This document shows positions 8,434 through 16,922 of a DNA stretch of 64,000 nucleotides, in pieces. The first letter of the stretch is position 1, and each line of letters begins with the position of its first letter. This DNA is from Streptomyces sp. man185 (GTDB lineage: Bacteria; Actinomycetota; Actinomycetes; Streptomycetales; Streptomycetaceae), in contig NTHE01000002.1 in assembly GCA_002551355.1 (NCBI GenBank), positions 62,001 to 126,000 of the forward strand, read 5' to 3'. Made by a program: the position numbers and the translations under genes. The notes under the pieces are model-generated. The model was not told the origin of the DNA. It saw nothing but the letters and a program-made list of their open reading frames with translations, and did not search any database.

Positions 8434-10482
8434 GTGTCCAAACTGACCGACCTGCCCAAACGGATCCTGATCGGCCGGGCGCTGCGCAGCGACAAACTCG
8501 GGGAGACCCTGCTCCCCAAGCGCATCGCGCTCCCCGTCTTCGCGTCCGACCCGTTGTCCTCGGTGGCGTACGCACCCGGAGAAGTCCTCCTCGTGCTGTC
8601 CATCGCGGGGGTGTCGGCGTACCACTTCAGCCCCTGGATCGCCCTCGCGGTCGTTGTCCTGATGTTCACGGTCGTCGCCTCCTACCGCCAGAACGTCCGC
8701 GCCTACCCGAGCGGCGGCGGCGACTACGAGGTCGCGACCACCAACCTCGGCCCCAAGTCCGGACTGACCGTCGCCAGCGCCCTGCTCGTCGACTACGTCC
8801 TCACCGTCGCCGTGTCGATCTCCTCCGGCGTCGAGAACCTCGGCTCCGCGATCCCGTTCGTCATCGAGCACAAGACGTTCTGCGCCGTAGGCGCCATCAT
8901 CCTGCTCACGCTGATGAACCTGCGCGGCGTCAAGGAGTCCGGAAAGCTCTTCGCCATTCCCACCTATCTCTTCGTGGCCGGCGTCTTCCTCATGATCCTG
9001 TGGGGCGCCTTCCGCGGACTGATCCTCGGCGACACGATGCACGCCCCCACCTCCGACCTCGAGATCAGGCCCGAACACGAGGGGCTGGCCGGCTTCGCGC
9101 TCGTCTTCCTCCTGCTGCGGGCTTTCTCCTCCGGCTGCGCCGCCCTCACCGGGGTCGAGGCGATCAGCAACGGGGTGCCCGCGTTCCGGAAGCCGAAGAG
9201 CAGGAACGCCGCGACCACGCTCGCCCTGATGGGCCTGTTCGCCGTCACCATGTTCTGCGGCATCATCGGCCTGGCGCTGGTCACCGACGTCAAGATGGCC
9301 GAGAATCCGGCGGTCGACCTGATTCGCGACGGCGTCCCGGTCGGCGCGGACTTCACCCAGGACCCGGTCATCGCCCAGGTCGCCGAGGCGGTCTTCGGCC
9401 ACGGATCCTTCCTCTTCATGGTCCTCGCGGCCGCCACCGCCCTGGTCCTCTTCCTCGCCGCGAACACCGCGTACAACGGCTTCCCGCTGCTCGGCTCGAT
9501 CCTCGCCCAGGACCGCTATCTGCCGCGCCAGCTCCACACCCGCGGCGACCGCCTCGCGTTCTCCAACGGCATCGTGCTTCTGGCGGGCGCCGCGATCCTG
9601 CTCGTCTGGATCTACGGCGCCGACTCCACGAAGTTGATCCAGCTCTACATCGTCGGGGTGTTCGTCTCCTTCACCCTGAGCCAGACCGGCATGGTGCGGC
9701 ACTGGAACCGCCTGCTGGCCGACGAGCGGGACCAGGCCAAGCGCCGCCACATGATCCGCTCCCGCGCCATCAACGCCTTCGGCGCCTTCTTCTGCGGCGT
9801 GGTCCTGGTGATCGTCCTCGCCACCAAGTTCACCCATGGCGCCTGGGTGGCCCTGCTGGGCATGGTCATCTTCTACGGCACGATGACCGCGATCCGGAAG
9901 CACTACGACCGGGTCGCCGCCGAGATCGCCGCCGACCAGACCCCCGCGGACGAGAGCGTGCGCCCCTCCCGCGTCCACGCCATCGTCCTCGTCTCCAAGC
10001 TCCACCGCCCCACGCTGCGCGCCCTCGCCTACGCCAAGCTGATCCGCGCCGACCACCTGGAGGCGCTCTCCATCAGCGTCGACCCGGACGAGACGAAGGC
10101 GCTGCGCGAGGACTGGGAGCGACGCGGTATCAACGTCCCCCTCAAGATCCTCGACTCGCCCTACCGCGAGGTGACCCGCCCGGTCATCGAGTACGTGAAG
10201 GGCCTGCGCCGCCAGAGTCCGCGCGACGTGATCAGCGTCTACATCCCCGAGTACGTGGTCGGGCACTGGTACGAGCACCTGCTGCACAACCAGAGCGCCC
10301 TGCGCCTGAAGGGCCGGCTGCTCTTCACCCCGGGCGTCATGGTGACCTCCGTCCCGTACCAGCTCCAGTCCTCCGAGGCGGCGAAGAAGCGGGCCCGCAG
10401 GCGCGCCGACTGGAATGCTCCGGGGTCGGTCCGACGGGGCCCGGTGGAGCGTCGGCACAAGGAGCCGAACCGCAAGGGCTGA
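8434..10482 (+). CDS. APC-superfamily permease, KimA-like potassium importer
   Basis: A 682-residue membrane protein with about 12 helices and a cytoplasmic C-terminal domain of roughly 190 residues. It resembles Bacillus KimA (YdaO) throughout: SSDxLSSVAY-like FASDPLSSVAYAPG near residue 35, YPSGGGDYEVA, LLVDYVLTVAVSISSG, AFSSGCAALTGVEAISNGVPAF, SQTGMVRHW, and the C-terminal LHNQSALRLKGRL. KimA is a high-affinity K+/H+ symporter regulated by c-di-AMP. The divergent TrkA/RCK pair and the nearby KdpDE support a K+ role, though many annotations would only say APC amino-acid permease. The GTG start fits the TACGAT -10 box; the longer ATG frame has no ribosome-binding site. Confidence 0.8.
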   Translation: MSKLTDLPKRILIGRALRSDKLGETLLPKRIALPVFASDPLSSVAYAPGEVLLVLSIAGVSAYHFSPWIALAVVVLMFTVVASYRQNVRAYPSGGGDYEVATTNLGPKSGLTVASALLVDYVLTVAVSISSGVENLGSAIPFVIEHKTFCAVGAIILLTLMNLRGVKESGKLFAIPTYLFVAGVFLMILWGAFRGLILGDTMHAPTSDLEIRPEHEGLAGFALVFLLLRAFSSGCAALTGVEAISNGVPAFRKPKSRNAATTLALMGLFAVTMFCGIIGLALVTDVKMAENPAVDLIRDGVPVGADFTQDPVIAQVAEAVFGHGSFLFMVLAAATALVLFLAANTAYNGFPLLGSILAQDRYLPRQLHTRGDRLAFSNGIVLLAGAAILLVWIYGADSTKLIQLYIVGVFVSFTLSQTGMVRHWNRLLADERDQAKRRHMIRSRAINAFGAFFCGVVLVIVLATKFTHGAWVALLGMVIFYGTMTAIRKHYDRVAAEIAADQTPADESVRPSRVHAIVLVSKLHRPTLRALAYAKLIRADHLEALSISVDPDETKALREDWERRGINVPLKILDSPYREVTRPVIEYVKGLRRQSPRDVISVYIPEYVVGHWYEHLLHNQSALRLKGRLLFTPGVMVTSVPYQLQSSEAAKKRARRRADWNAPGSVRRGPVERRHKEPNRKG

Positions 10483-10665
10483 GCGCAGACGGGGGAGCGG
10501 CCGGGGACGAGGCGGGCGAGCGGGCGGGACCGGGCGGGGGAGCAGACCAGGGAGGCGGCGAGCCCGGTCCTGGTAAGCACCCCGACCGGGCCCACGTAGA
10601 CTGGTGGGCTGTTGTCCGACAGCACGCTCGACCGCTTACCCCCTTTCTCCCTGGAGCCTCCCCTC

Positions 10666-11994
10666 ATGCAGAACGAACCCACGTCGTCGCTGGTCGGGGA
10701 GGAGTACGAGGTCGAGGTCGGGCCCGTCGCACACGGCGGTCACTGCATCGCCCGCACCGCGGAGAACCAGGTCCTCTTCGTCCGCCACACGCTCCCCGGC
10801 GAGAAGATCATCGCCAAGGTCACCGACGGCGACACGGACTCCCGTTTCCTGCGGGCCGACGCGGTACGGATCATCGAGCCGTCCAAGGACCGCGTCGCGG
10901 CGCCCTGCCCGTACGCCGGTCCCGGCATGTGCGGCGGCTGCGACTGGCAGCACGCCAAGCCGGGCGCGCAGCGCCGCCTGAAGGGCGAGGTCATCGCCGA
11001 GCAGCTCCAGCGCCTGGCGGGCCTGACCCCCGAGGAGGCCGGCTGGGACGGCACCGTCATGCCGGCAGAGGGTGACAAGCTCCCGCCGGGCGAGGTGCCT
11101 GCCTGGCGCACCCGGGTGCAGTACGCCGTCGACGCGGAGGGCCGCGCGGGCCTGCGCAAGCACCGCTCGCACGACGTCCAGCCGATCGACCACTGCCTGA
11201 TCGCCGCGCCGGGCGTCTCTGAGCTCGGCGTCGAGAAGCGCGAGTGGCCGCAGATCGCCGCGGTGGAGGCCATCACCGCCACCGGCTCCAACGACCGCCA
11301 GGTCATCCTCACCCCCAAGCCCGGCGGCCGACTCCCCCTGGTCGAGCTGGACAAGCCGGTCTCCGTGCTCCGCGTCGACGAGAAGGACGGCGGCGTCCAC
11401 CGCGTCCACGGCCGCGCCTTCGTCCGCGAGCGCGCCGACGACCGTACCTACCGCGTCGGCTCCGGCGGCTTCTGGCAGGTCCACCCGCAGGCGGCCAACA
11501 CCCTGGTCCGCGCGGTCATGCAGGGCCTGCTGCCCCGCAAGAACGACACGGCCCTCGACCTCTACTGCGGCGTCGGCCTCTTCGCCGGCGCCATCGGCCA
11601 GCGCCTCGGCGAGAAGGGCGCGGTCCTCGGCATCGAGTCCGGCAAGCGCGCGGTCGAGGACGCCCGCCACAACCTGAAGGACCTGGACCGGGTCCGCATC
11701 GAACACGGCAAGGTCGACCAGGTCCTGCCCCGCACGGGCATCACGGAGTGCGACCTGATCGTCCTGGACCCGCCCCGCGCGGGAGCGGGCAAGCAGGTCG
11801 TCAAGCACCTGTCGGGCCTGGGCGCCCGCAAGATCGCCTACGTGGCCTGCGACCCGGCCGCGCTGGCACGGGACCTGGCGTACTTCCGGGAGGGCGGGTA
11901 CAGGGTGCGGACGTTGCGGGCGTTCGATCTGTTTCCGATGACGCACCATGTCGAGTGCGTGGCGATTCTGGAGCCGGCCGCGAAGGGGCTCTGA
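10666..11994 (+). CDS. TrmA/RumA-family 23S rRNA (uracil-5)-methyltransferase with TRAM domain
   Basis: A 442-residue SAM-dependent RNA methyltransferase. An N-terminal TRAM domain (about 8-68) precedes the [4Fe-4S] cysteines C81, C89, C92 and C177. The SAM fold has ALDLYCGVGLFAGAIG and LIVLDPPRAGAG; the nucleophile is C395 in YVACDPAALARDLAYF. The RumA-like Fe-S pattern points to rRNA m5U rather than tRNA TrmA activity. GGAG precedes the ATG by about 10 bases. The final 20 codons (from 11932) are duplicated at 17809-17870, so the 3' end of this gene appears to be an integration site. Confidence 0.9.
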   Translation: MQNEPTSSLVGEEYEVEVGPVAHGGHCIARTAENQVLFVRHTLPGEKIIAKVTDGDTDSRFLRADAVRIIEPSKDRVAAPCPYAGPGMCGGCDWQHAKPGAQRRLKGEVIAEQLQRLAGLTPEEAGWDGTVMPAEGDKLPPGEVPAWRTRVQYAVDAEGRAGLRKHRSHDVQPIDHCLIAAPGVSELGVEKREWPQIAAVEAITATGSNDRQVILTPKPGGRLPLVELDKPVSVLRVDEKDGGVHRVHGRAFVRERADDRTYRVGSGGFWQVHPQAANTLVRAVMQGLLPRKNDTALDLYCGVGLFAGAIGQRLGEKGAVLGIESGKRAVEDARHNLKDLDRVRIEHGKVDQVLPRTGITECDLIVLDPPRAGAGKQVVKHLSGLGARKIAYVACDPAALARDLAYFREGGYRVRTLRAFDLFPMTHHVECVAILEPAAKGL

Positions 11995-12005
11995 ACTGCA
12001 GTTTC
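11932..12005 (+). repeat. Left copy of the methyltransferase 3'-end repeat (attL-like)
   Basis: The first 56 bp (11932-11987) are identical to 17809-17864; the next 18 bp match with 4 differences. The repeat encodes the methyltransferase C-terminus FPMTHHVECVAILEPAAKG plus stop. A third, shorter copy of its end (GAACTGCGGTTTC) lies at 12091-12103, hinting at tandem insertions. Confidence 0.9.
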
Positions 12006-12546
12006 CCGGGGTTCTCAGGCGCGGCGGGATACGCTCGACATGTTTCCCACCGGACACGACGTGGAGCGCGCGGCGGAGGCACACTGCTCTGAACTGCGGT
12101 TTCACTCAAGAGTGCAGGGGCAAGCGGTCTGCGGCGGCCTTCGTTGGGGGTGGTGCGCGACGGTCTCGACGCTCATCTGACGCTCGTTCTTATGGTGCGT
12201 CAGATGAGCTTCGAACCCACGGCGGAGTACGGATCGTCGCGTCATCATGGAGGAGAGGCTTTGGCCGCCGCGAGCCATCTGGCCGCCCGGGTGGCCAGGT
12301 CGGTGTAGCCGTCCTGGCCCCGGTCGGTGCGGTCAGGCGCTGAGGTACATCCGCCTTCGGACTGCGGATCGCCTGCGTCTTTTCCGGGTTGTGCTGTTGA
12401 GGTGCTGGCGATGTTCTCAAAGGACTGCGGTCACCGGCCGGTCGGACCTTCAGGTGGGGTCTCGCGAGGGCTCGGCCCTGCGATGCTGTCCACGTTCGTG
12501 CCGTCTTGCGGCTGCGGAGCGCCCGTCCCTCGACCGTCCAGCCGGA
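11995..12546. other. Gene-free left end of the element
   Basis: About 550 bp with no convincing coding frame. It holds the short repeat of the methyltransferase end (12091-12103), two TGACGCTC-like direct repeats spaced 11 bp (12167-12174 and 12178-12185), and a 13-bp perfect inverted repeat (12171-12209). From about 12250 onward no further structure was seen. Confidence 0.6.
12171..12209. repeat. 13-bp perfect inverted repeat with 13-nt loop
   Basis: GCTCATCTGACGC (12171-12183) pairs with 12197-12209. A diverged relative with the same order of elements (CTGACGCTC, then GTTCTGATGG, then GTGTCAG) lies right of the other repeat copy at 17926-17964. The two look like homologous ends, possibly recombinase-binding or terminator structures. 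Confidence 0.7.
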
Positions 12547-13203
12547 TCAGACGCCGGACAGCGTCCCCGCCAGAGACTGGAACCAGGCGCCGTGGGAGAA
12601 CGGTTCCGGCGGGCCCACCTCCATGCCGAGTTCGGCGGCAGCCAGGGCATAGTCCCCCTCGTCCAAGGGGAGGGCGAGCAACTCGTGCAGTTCACCCGCG
12701 AGACGGGCGATCAACAGCGGGTTTGTGGTGTCGGCGTAGTCGGCGACCGCGGCGTCGTGGCCGAGGAACTCGTCGACGATGTCCTGGGAGAACCAGCCGC
12801 CCAGCAGTTGCGCGGTCTCCGGGAAACGCGCGTGCCACTCCCAGTGCGTCTGCGGGGTCGATGGCTCCGGGACGTCGCCCTCCTCGATGCTCCTCTTCAG
12901 GTGGTCGGCCAGCACTGTCAGCCAGTCACCGATGTCCGACTGAGGCTTTCCGGTGTCCGGGATCGAGTAGAACTCACCCAGCTCCTGCCGGATGCGGCCC
13001 GGAGGATTGCGGCTGTACTCGCGCAGCTGTCGCTCCGCCTCCGCGACGGCCGCAGGGCGGGTATGCCAGGTGTGACGGAGATACGCGTCCAGGGCGCGAC
13101 TGCGCCGTTCCGGGGTGTCGTCGGCCGACTGCCCCAAGTACGCGCGCATCACCTGGTCCAGCTCGCCGTACCGCCGGTCGTGTTCGAGGGGCTTCATGGA
13201 CAT
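12547..13203 (-). CDS. Contact-dependent growth inhibition immunity protein (CdiI_2-like)
   Basis: A 218-residue cytoplasmic protein beginning MSMKPLEHDRRYGELDQVMRAYL, with conserved tracts WLTVLADHLKRSIEEGDVP, THWEWHARFPE, LLGGWFSQDI and GELHELLALPLDEGDYALAAAELGM. This pattern is what Streptomyces CdiI_2-type immunity proteins show. It lies 13 bases after the detached RNase A-like cassette and is probably its antidote. AGGGG about 9 bases before the ATG at 13203 favours that start; a second ATG is two codons in. It is the last gene of the minus-strand toxin operon. Binding to the toxin is inferred from family and position only. Confidence 0.78.
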   Translation of the reverse strand: MSMKPLEHDRRYGELDQVMRAYLGQSADDTPERRSRALDAYLRHTWHTRPAAVAEAERQLREYSRNPPGRIRQELGEFYSIPDTGKPQSDIGDWLTVLADHLKRSIEEGDVPEPSTPQTHWEWHARFPETAQLLGGWFSQDIVDEFLGHDAAVADYADTTNPLLIARLAGELHELLALPLDEGDYALAAAELGMEVGPPEPFSHGAWFQSLAGTLSGV

Positions 13204-13216
13204 GTGCGTGTGACCC

Positions 13217-13516
13217 CTACAAGTAGAACGGGACGGACGCGTGGACGACGAAGCCGAGCGGACTCGTCGGATCGCGGCGCAGCACCACGCGCGCCGCGCG
13301 CACGTCGACGGGACCGCGCCCGGCCAGCAGATCGCCCTCCAGCTGGACCCGGCCCACGGGCTCCTCACGGGACGGCCAGGCCGCCTCGAGGGTGACGCGG
13401 GCCCGGGTGTTCTGGGCGAGCCAGCGGTGGACGGCCTGTTCGTTGGCGGTCACCACCTGCTGGGTGGCCCACTGGGCGGTCTCCCGGTCGGGATAGGAGG
13501 CGGAACGGGTCAGCAT
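13217..13516 (-). CDS. Detached RNase A-like toxin tip (truncated)
   Basis: A 99-residue protein matching the C-terminal half of bacterial CdiA-type RNase A domains: RSASYPDRETAQWATQQVV, an N..V..WLAQ helix, then RAARVVLRRDPTSPLGFVVHASVPF. It lacks the N-terminal HxxxKHVG part that supplies a catalytic histidine, and has no secretion or WXG domain. It nonetheless starts at an ATG with GAGAGG 8 bases upstream. It looks like an orphan toxin module left after recombination, kept with its immunity gene. It may be inactive, or serve as a recombination donor for the full toxin upstream. Confidence 0.72.
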   Translation of the reverse strand: MLTRSASYPDRETAQWATQQVVTANEQAVHRWLAQNTRARVTLEAAWPSREEPVGRVQLEGDLLAGRGPVDVRAARVVLRRDPTSPLGFVVHASVPFYL

Positions 13517-13566
13517 GGGGCATCCTCTCAAATCACCGGGGCAGGGCCTTCGCGCATACGGACTCA

Positions 13567-14127
13567 CTAGTCGGCGAAGCTCCAGACCAGGCCCACCTCG
13601 GTGTCCGAGACGATGACGAGGCCACAGTCTTCCATGTAGACACCCAGCGGGCTGTACCCGAGGCTCTCCAGAGTGAAGTCGAGCATGCCGGGCAGGCTGC
13701 CCTGCTTGTTTACGTTCGTGTAATATCCGGCCCCGTCTCCGTACCGAGCGAGGATCGTGCTCGCCATGGCCCGCAGTTCGTCCGGGGATTCGTCGAAGTA
13801 CTGGAGGTTGGCAAGGGTGCACCCGGTCTCCGTGAGGGCTAGGAGCAGGTTCTCGGCGCTGCTCCTGTCGATCTCCTTGAGGCGAGACGCGATGTACTCC
13901 GGGGGGTGGTCGGCGAATGGGTGCTTGGGGTCGCCCGCACGTTCCGGGCTCTGCGCCGTGTCGTCGACGCCGGCCCAGCCCCTGGGGTCCGGAACCCGGG
14001 CCATCACGGTGAGGACGTCATGGGCCCAGTCCTTGTGGTGGCGGGGTCCTGTGGCGACGTATGCGGACGCATCCCTGTACAGGTGGCGTACTGCGGCTTC
14101 CCAGGACGTCTGGTCGACGGGCGACAT
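13567..14127 (-). CDS. Hypothetical protein, candidate immunity protein for the 589-residue toxin
   Basis: A 186-residue soluble, acidic protein starting MSPVDQTSWEAAVRHLYRD and ending TEVGLVWSFAD. It has no signal peptide, membrane segment or motif I recognise. Its ATG is 31 bases after the toxin stop on the same strand, which is the standard place for a cognate immunity gene in polymorphic toxin loci. The call rests entirely on position. An alternative is a chaperone or adaptor, but those usually precede the toxin. Confidence 0.6.
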   Translation of the reverse strand: MSPVDQTSWEAAVRHLYRDASAYVATGPRHHKDWAHDVLTVMARVPDPRGWAGVDDTAQSPERAGDPKHPFADHPPEYIASRLKEIDRSSAENLLLALTETGCTLANLQYFDESPDELRAMASTILARYGDGAGYYTNVNKQGSLPGMLDFTLESLGYSPLGVYMEDCGLVIVSDTEVGLVWSFAD

Positions 14128-14157
14128 GTGGTGCGGCCTTTCTCGGCAGACGGCTAG

Positions 14158-15927
14158 CTAGGGTTTGTAGGGCATCGAGGTCATGACCGTGAAGGGTGGG
14201 TTGCGGTTGCTGTCGTACTTGAGGCGTGTCTCGATGCCGTTCACGTCGTACGCCTTGGCGTCGGCTCCCCCCTCCTTGTACCCGGACATCGGGTCGTTCG
14301 GGTCTACCGGCTGCTTGAACACGCTGCGACCGCTGGTTTCACCGGGCGGCGCGGTCGAGCGGAATTTCTCGACAGCTCCGTCGGCCAGCTGTGGCGGGCC
14401 CTTGATCCAGGCGTCGATGGCGTGCTGGTTCTTGTTGAGGTTGTGCTGGGTCAGCTCCTCGGCCCGCTGGTAGCTCGAAAAGGAAGAGGAGCTGCCGGGA
14501 AGCGGCTTGCCGTGGGGCCAGGTCGCTGTCGGGCCGCCCGACTGCTGGTCACGCAGGCGCTGCGCCAACTGCTCATCCGTCTTTCCGACGTGCTTGTCCA
14601 GAGTATGGCCGTTCGCCATATATTCGTTGGCGGCGAGATTCAGGTCGTAGTTGCCGTTTGAATTAACATTCAGCCAGACCTTCGAGTCCTTGAATTCCTC
14701 CAGGGCCCGAGTACCGAAGCCGTGCGCACGGGCGACGCCGGCCTCGAACTTGGGGGCGCTGCGGTACGCCTCGTCCAGCGGCCCTTCCAGTGCCCTCATG
14801 CGGGTGGTCAGGCCGTCCAGGATGCCGGTGTATTTGGCGACGATCCCGTTCAGCTTGCCGGTGTCGAGGTTCAGTACCGTCTTGACGTCGAACGACAGGA
14901 GCAGGCCGGCACCGCTTCCGAGGAGAGATGTGGCGGCACCGAGCGCGCTCTTCAGGTCTTTGGGCTTGGCCAGGTCCTCGATGATCTCCTTGGCAGCCTT
15001 CCACATGGCGCGGTCGAGCTCGTCCTTGACATCGCGGTTCAGGACGACGGCGGCTTCCGCGTACTCGCGGAGGATGGTGGCGATGTCATCGGCCGTGTCC
15101 TTCAGTACGGCCAGGACGGGTTGACTGCCCGTGGGGACGCGTGGCGTGCCCGGACCGGAGTTGGCGGTCTGCGCCCACTGGTAGCCGTGCTGTCGCTGCC
15201 CCCAGGCCGTTCCTCCCCACAGGGCGCTGCAGAAGGTCCGCATCGCGGCCTCCCACTCGGCCTGCTGGTGGTTGGTGATGGCACCGACAGCCTGGGTGAG
15301 CTGGTCCGCCCCCAGCGATGCAGTGACGGACACTCTCATCCAGCTGTGGCAGAGGGAGTTGAGATAGTGCTGTTCCGGATAGGGGTAAACGTCTGCCACC
15401 CTGCCGACCCGGAACACGTGCTTGCACAGGGGATGGAGGAGATCCCGGACGATTTCGGGCATGCCCTCCATCAAGCCCCGCAGGATGTCGTCGCCGCCGT
15501 CGTCGTCGCCCCACTTGATGTCGGGGATGGAGCCGAGGTTCGGGGCTTTGTCGATGACCGTGGGCCGGGGGCGCTGCTCGGCTGTCTTGCCGGGCTTGGG
15601 GTGGGCCGCGACGTCGGCCTTGGTGTAGGCGTTGGCTGTCTCGGTGAAACCGACTGCCACACCGCCGACGCTGAGCACGGACCGGCCCCAGACCTCCAGC
15701 CAGCGATTGCCGATCTTTTTGTACGCCTGGGCGAACTTCTCGGCCTCGGTGCCTGCGCCTCCTGCGTCGGGGTACTTGCCCAGCTCCTCGAGAAGCTTTT
15801 TGGCACCGCGTACCAGAAAGTCCTGCTGTGCGGCGACCCGACCGGAGACCGACCAGAGGTCGCTCGGCTTGACGTCGATGGTGCCGCTACCACCCGGCGG
15901 CTGGGCGGGTGAGGAAGGGCCGGCCAT
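14158..15927 (-). CDS. Type VII-associated polymorphic toxin with C-terminal RNase A-like domain
   Basis: A 589-residue protein. Residues about 20-110 form a helical WXG/LXG-like region (DVKPSDLWSVSGRVAAQQDFLVRGAKKLLEELG), the middle is mostly helical, and about 440-589 is an RNase A-like domain. The domain has HTLDKHVGK (H441, H446), SSSFSSYQRAEELTQHNL, AIDAWIKG and the terminal RLKYDSNRNPPFTVMTSMP. Such domains cleave RNA in rival cells. There is no Sec signal, consistent with type VII export with the WXG100 partner. The ATG overlaps the WXG100 stop (ATGA). Low-GC codons near 14650 (AAT, GTT, TCA) suggest foreign origin. Confidence 0.82.
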   Translation of the reverse strand: MAGPSSPAQPPGGSGTIDVKPSDLWSVSGRVAAQQDFLVRGAKKLLEELGKYPDAGGAGTEAEKFAQAYKKIGNRWLEVWGRSVLSVGGVAVGFTETANAYTKADVAAHPKPGKTAEQRPRPTVIDKAPNLGSIPDIKWGDDDGGDDILRGLMEGMPEIVRDLLHPLCKHVFRVGRVADVYPYPEQHYLNSLCHSWMRVSVTASLGADQLTQAVGAITNHQQAEWEAAMRTFCSALWGGTAWGQRQHGYQWAQTANSGPGTPRVPTGSQPVLAVLKDTADDIATILREYAEAAVVLNRDVKDELDRAMWKAAKEIIEDLAKPKDLKSALGAATSLLGSGAGLLLSFDVKTVLNLDTGKLNGIVAKYTGILDGLTTRMRALEGPLDEAYRSAPKFEAGVARAHGFGTRALEEFKDSKVWLNVNSNGNYDLNLAANEYMANGHTLDKHVGKTDEQLAQRLRDQQSGGPTATWPHGKPLPGSSSSFSSYQRAEELTQHNLNKNQHAIDAWIKGPPQLADGAVEKFRSTAPPGETSGRSVFKQPVDPNDPMSGYKEGGADAKAYDVNGIETRLKYDSNRNPPFTVMTSMPYKP

Positions 15928-16232
15928 CAGGCACCGCCTCCCCAGCCTTCGAGTACGGACCTGTTGGCCGCGGCGTAGTTCAGGTGCCCCTTCACCACGA
16001 CCTCGTGGAGCCAAGCCTGGGTTGCCTTGAGGTCGTCGGCGGAGTGACTCCACTTGTCCAGCTCGTCGATGAACGCTTCGCGTGCCTCACCGTCCCAGCT
16101 CAGCACGGCTTTCGCGGTCCGCTCGTACAACGTGTCCAGCTTCTCGTTGAGGATGCGGAGGATGCCCTCCAGGTCACCCGAAAGCTGTTGCAAAGTGGCG
16201 AAATTAACAGTGATGCGGTCTTCGTCCGGCAC
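15927..16232 (-). CDS. WXG100-family type VII secretion protein (EsxA-like), toxin partner
   Basis: A 101-residue helical hairpin protein with WDG in place of the WxG turn at about residue 57 (VLSWDGEAREAFIDELDKW). Size and helical pattern (TLQQLSGDLEGILRILNEKLDTLYERT) fit WXG100. The GTG at 16232 follows AGGGGG and is preferred to an ATG 10 codons upstream. It is translationally coupled to the toxin, so it is presumably the partner that forms a helical bundle with the toxin's N-terminus. No EccC/EccD secretion machinery is in the window. Confidence 0.8.
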   Translation of the reverse strand: MPDEDRITVNFATLQQLSGDLEGILRILNEKLDTLYERTAKAVLSWDGEAREAFIDELDKWSHSADDLKATQAWLHEVVVKGHLNYAAANRSVLEGWGGGA

Positions 16233-16453
16233 AGTGGTGATCCCCCTAGAAGCAGTCACCAATGATGCTACTCATCACCTGAGCGGAGTCCGTGCGGGCG
16301 CCGGGTCGCATGTCTGCCCAATTCGAAGCATGGACCCTTCCTGGCAGAGGTGATAAAGGTGTGCGTGTGCGTGACACCCCATGTCTGTGAGTCGTGTCCG
16401 TGTTGCTAGGGTTGGTCGGCTTGCAACACGGGTTCGAACGTGGGGGGACCGGC
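16233..16453. promoter_or_regulatory. Divergent promoter region of the toxin locus
   Basis: 221 bp between the two head-to-head WXG100 genes, with lower GC than the surroundings. Both transcripts must start here. No specific operator could be assigned. Confidence 0.5.
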
Positions 16454-16840
16454 ATGGGTGATGAGCCCAAACTCGCTTATACATCATCGCAGTTGAAAAA
16501 ACTGGCGGACGATCTGGATGACATGCACGAGTATCTCGGCAAGCAGTTCAAGCGCATGGACGAGATCGTCGACGGCATCGAGACCGGCTGGCAGGGCCCC
16601 ACTGCCACGTCCTATCGATCGCTCCATCGCGGCGCCGCGGAGGATGCCGTTCGCATCGGGCTGACCATTCAATTCCTGGCGGAAGCTATTCGTCTGAGCG
16701 AAGGCGGCTTCACGGACCAGGAGCTCGAAACCCTTGAACAGTTCCGCAGAGTCCAGGTCGACGTCGACATAGAAGCAGCCGCGAACGCCTTGTCAACGCC
16801 GTCGAACCAGCCGCCGCGCAGCCGCCTGCAAGACCTCTGA
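16454..16840 (+). CDS. WXG100-family protein, divergent partner
   Basis: A 128-residue protein with the canonical turn WQG (about residue 47, GIETGWQGPTATSYRS) between two helices, and a 35-residue C-terminal tail. GGGGGG lies just upstream of the ATG at 16454. It is divergent from the WXG100-toxin operon and may be the second half of an Esx heterodimer. The downstream DNA is degenerate, so it is the last intact gene of the element on this strand. Confidence 0.8.
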   Translation: MGDEPKLAYTSSQLKKLADDLDDMHEYLGKQFKRMDEIVDGIETGWQGPTATSYRSLHRGAAEDAVRIGLTIQFLAEAIRLSEGGFTDQELETLEQFRRVQVDVDIEAAANALSTPSNQPPRSRLQDL

Positions 16841-16922
16841 AGCACAGAGAGTGTCCCCTCGACACGGTCCGAGGTCCTCCATGGTGCCGTCTCCGGACGT
16901 GATCGGCCGGGTGTGACCGCCT

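Noticed and set aside
12190..12230. tRNA gene at the left end of the element
   Set aside because: A short TTCGAACCC resembles a T-arm, but no acceptor stem, D-arm or anticodon arm can be built around it.
12247..13395. Long plus-strand reading frames over the immunity and toxin-tip genes
   Set aside because: They are antisense shadows of the well-supported minus-strand genes; their products are Arg/Pro/Ala-rich without family features.
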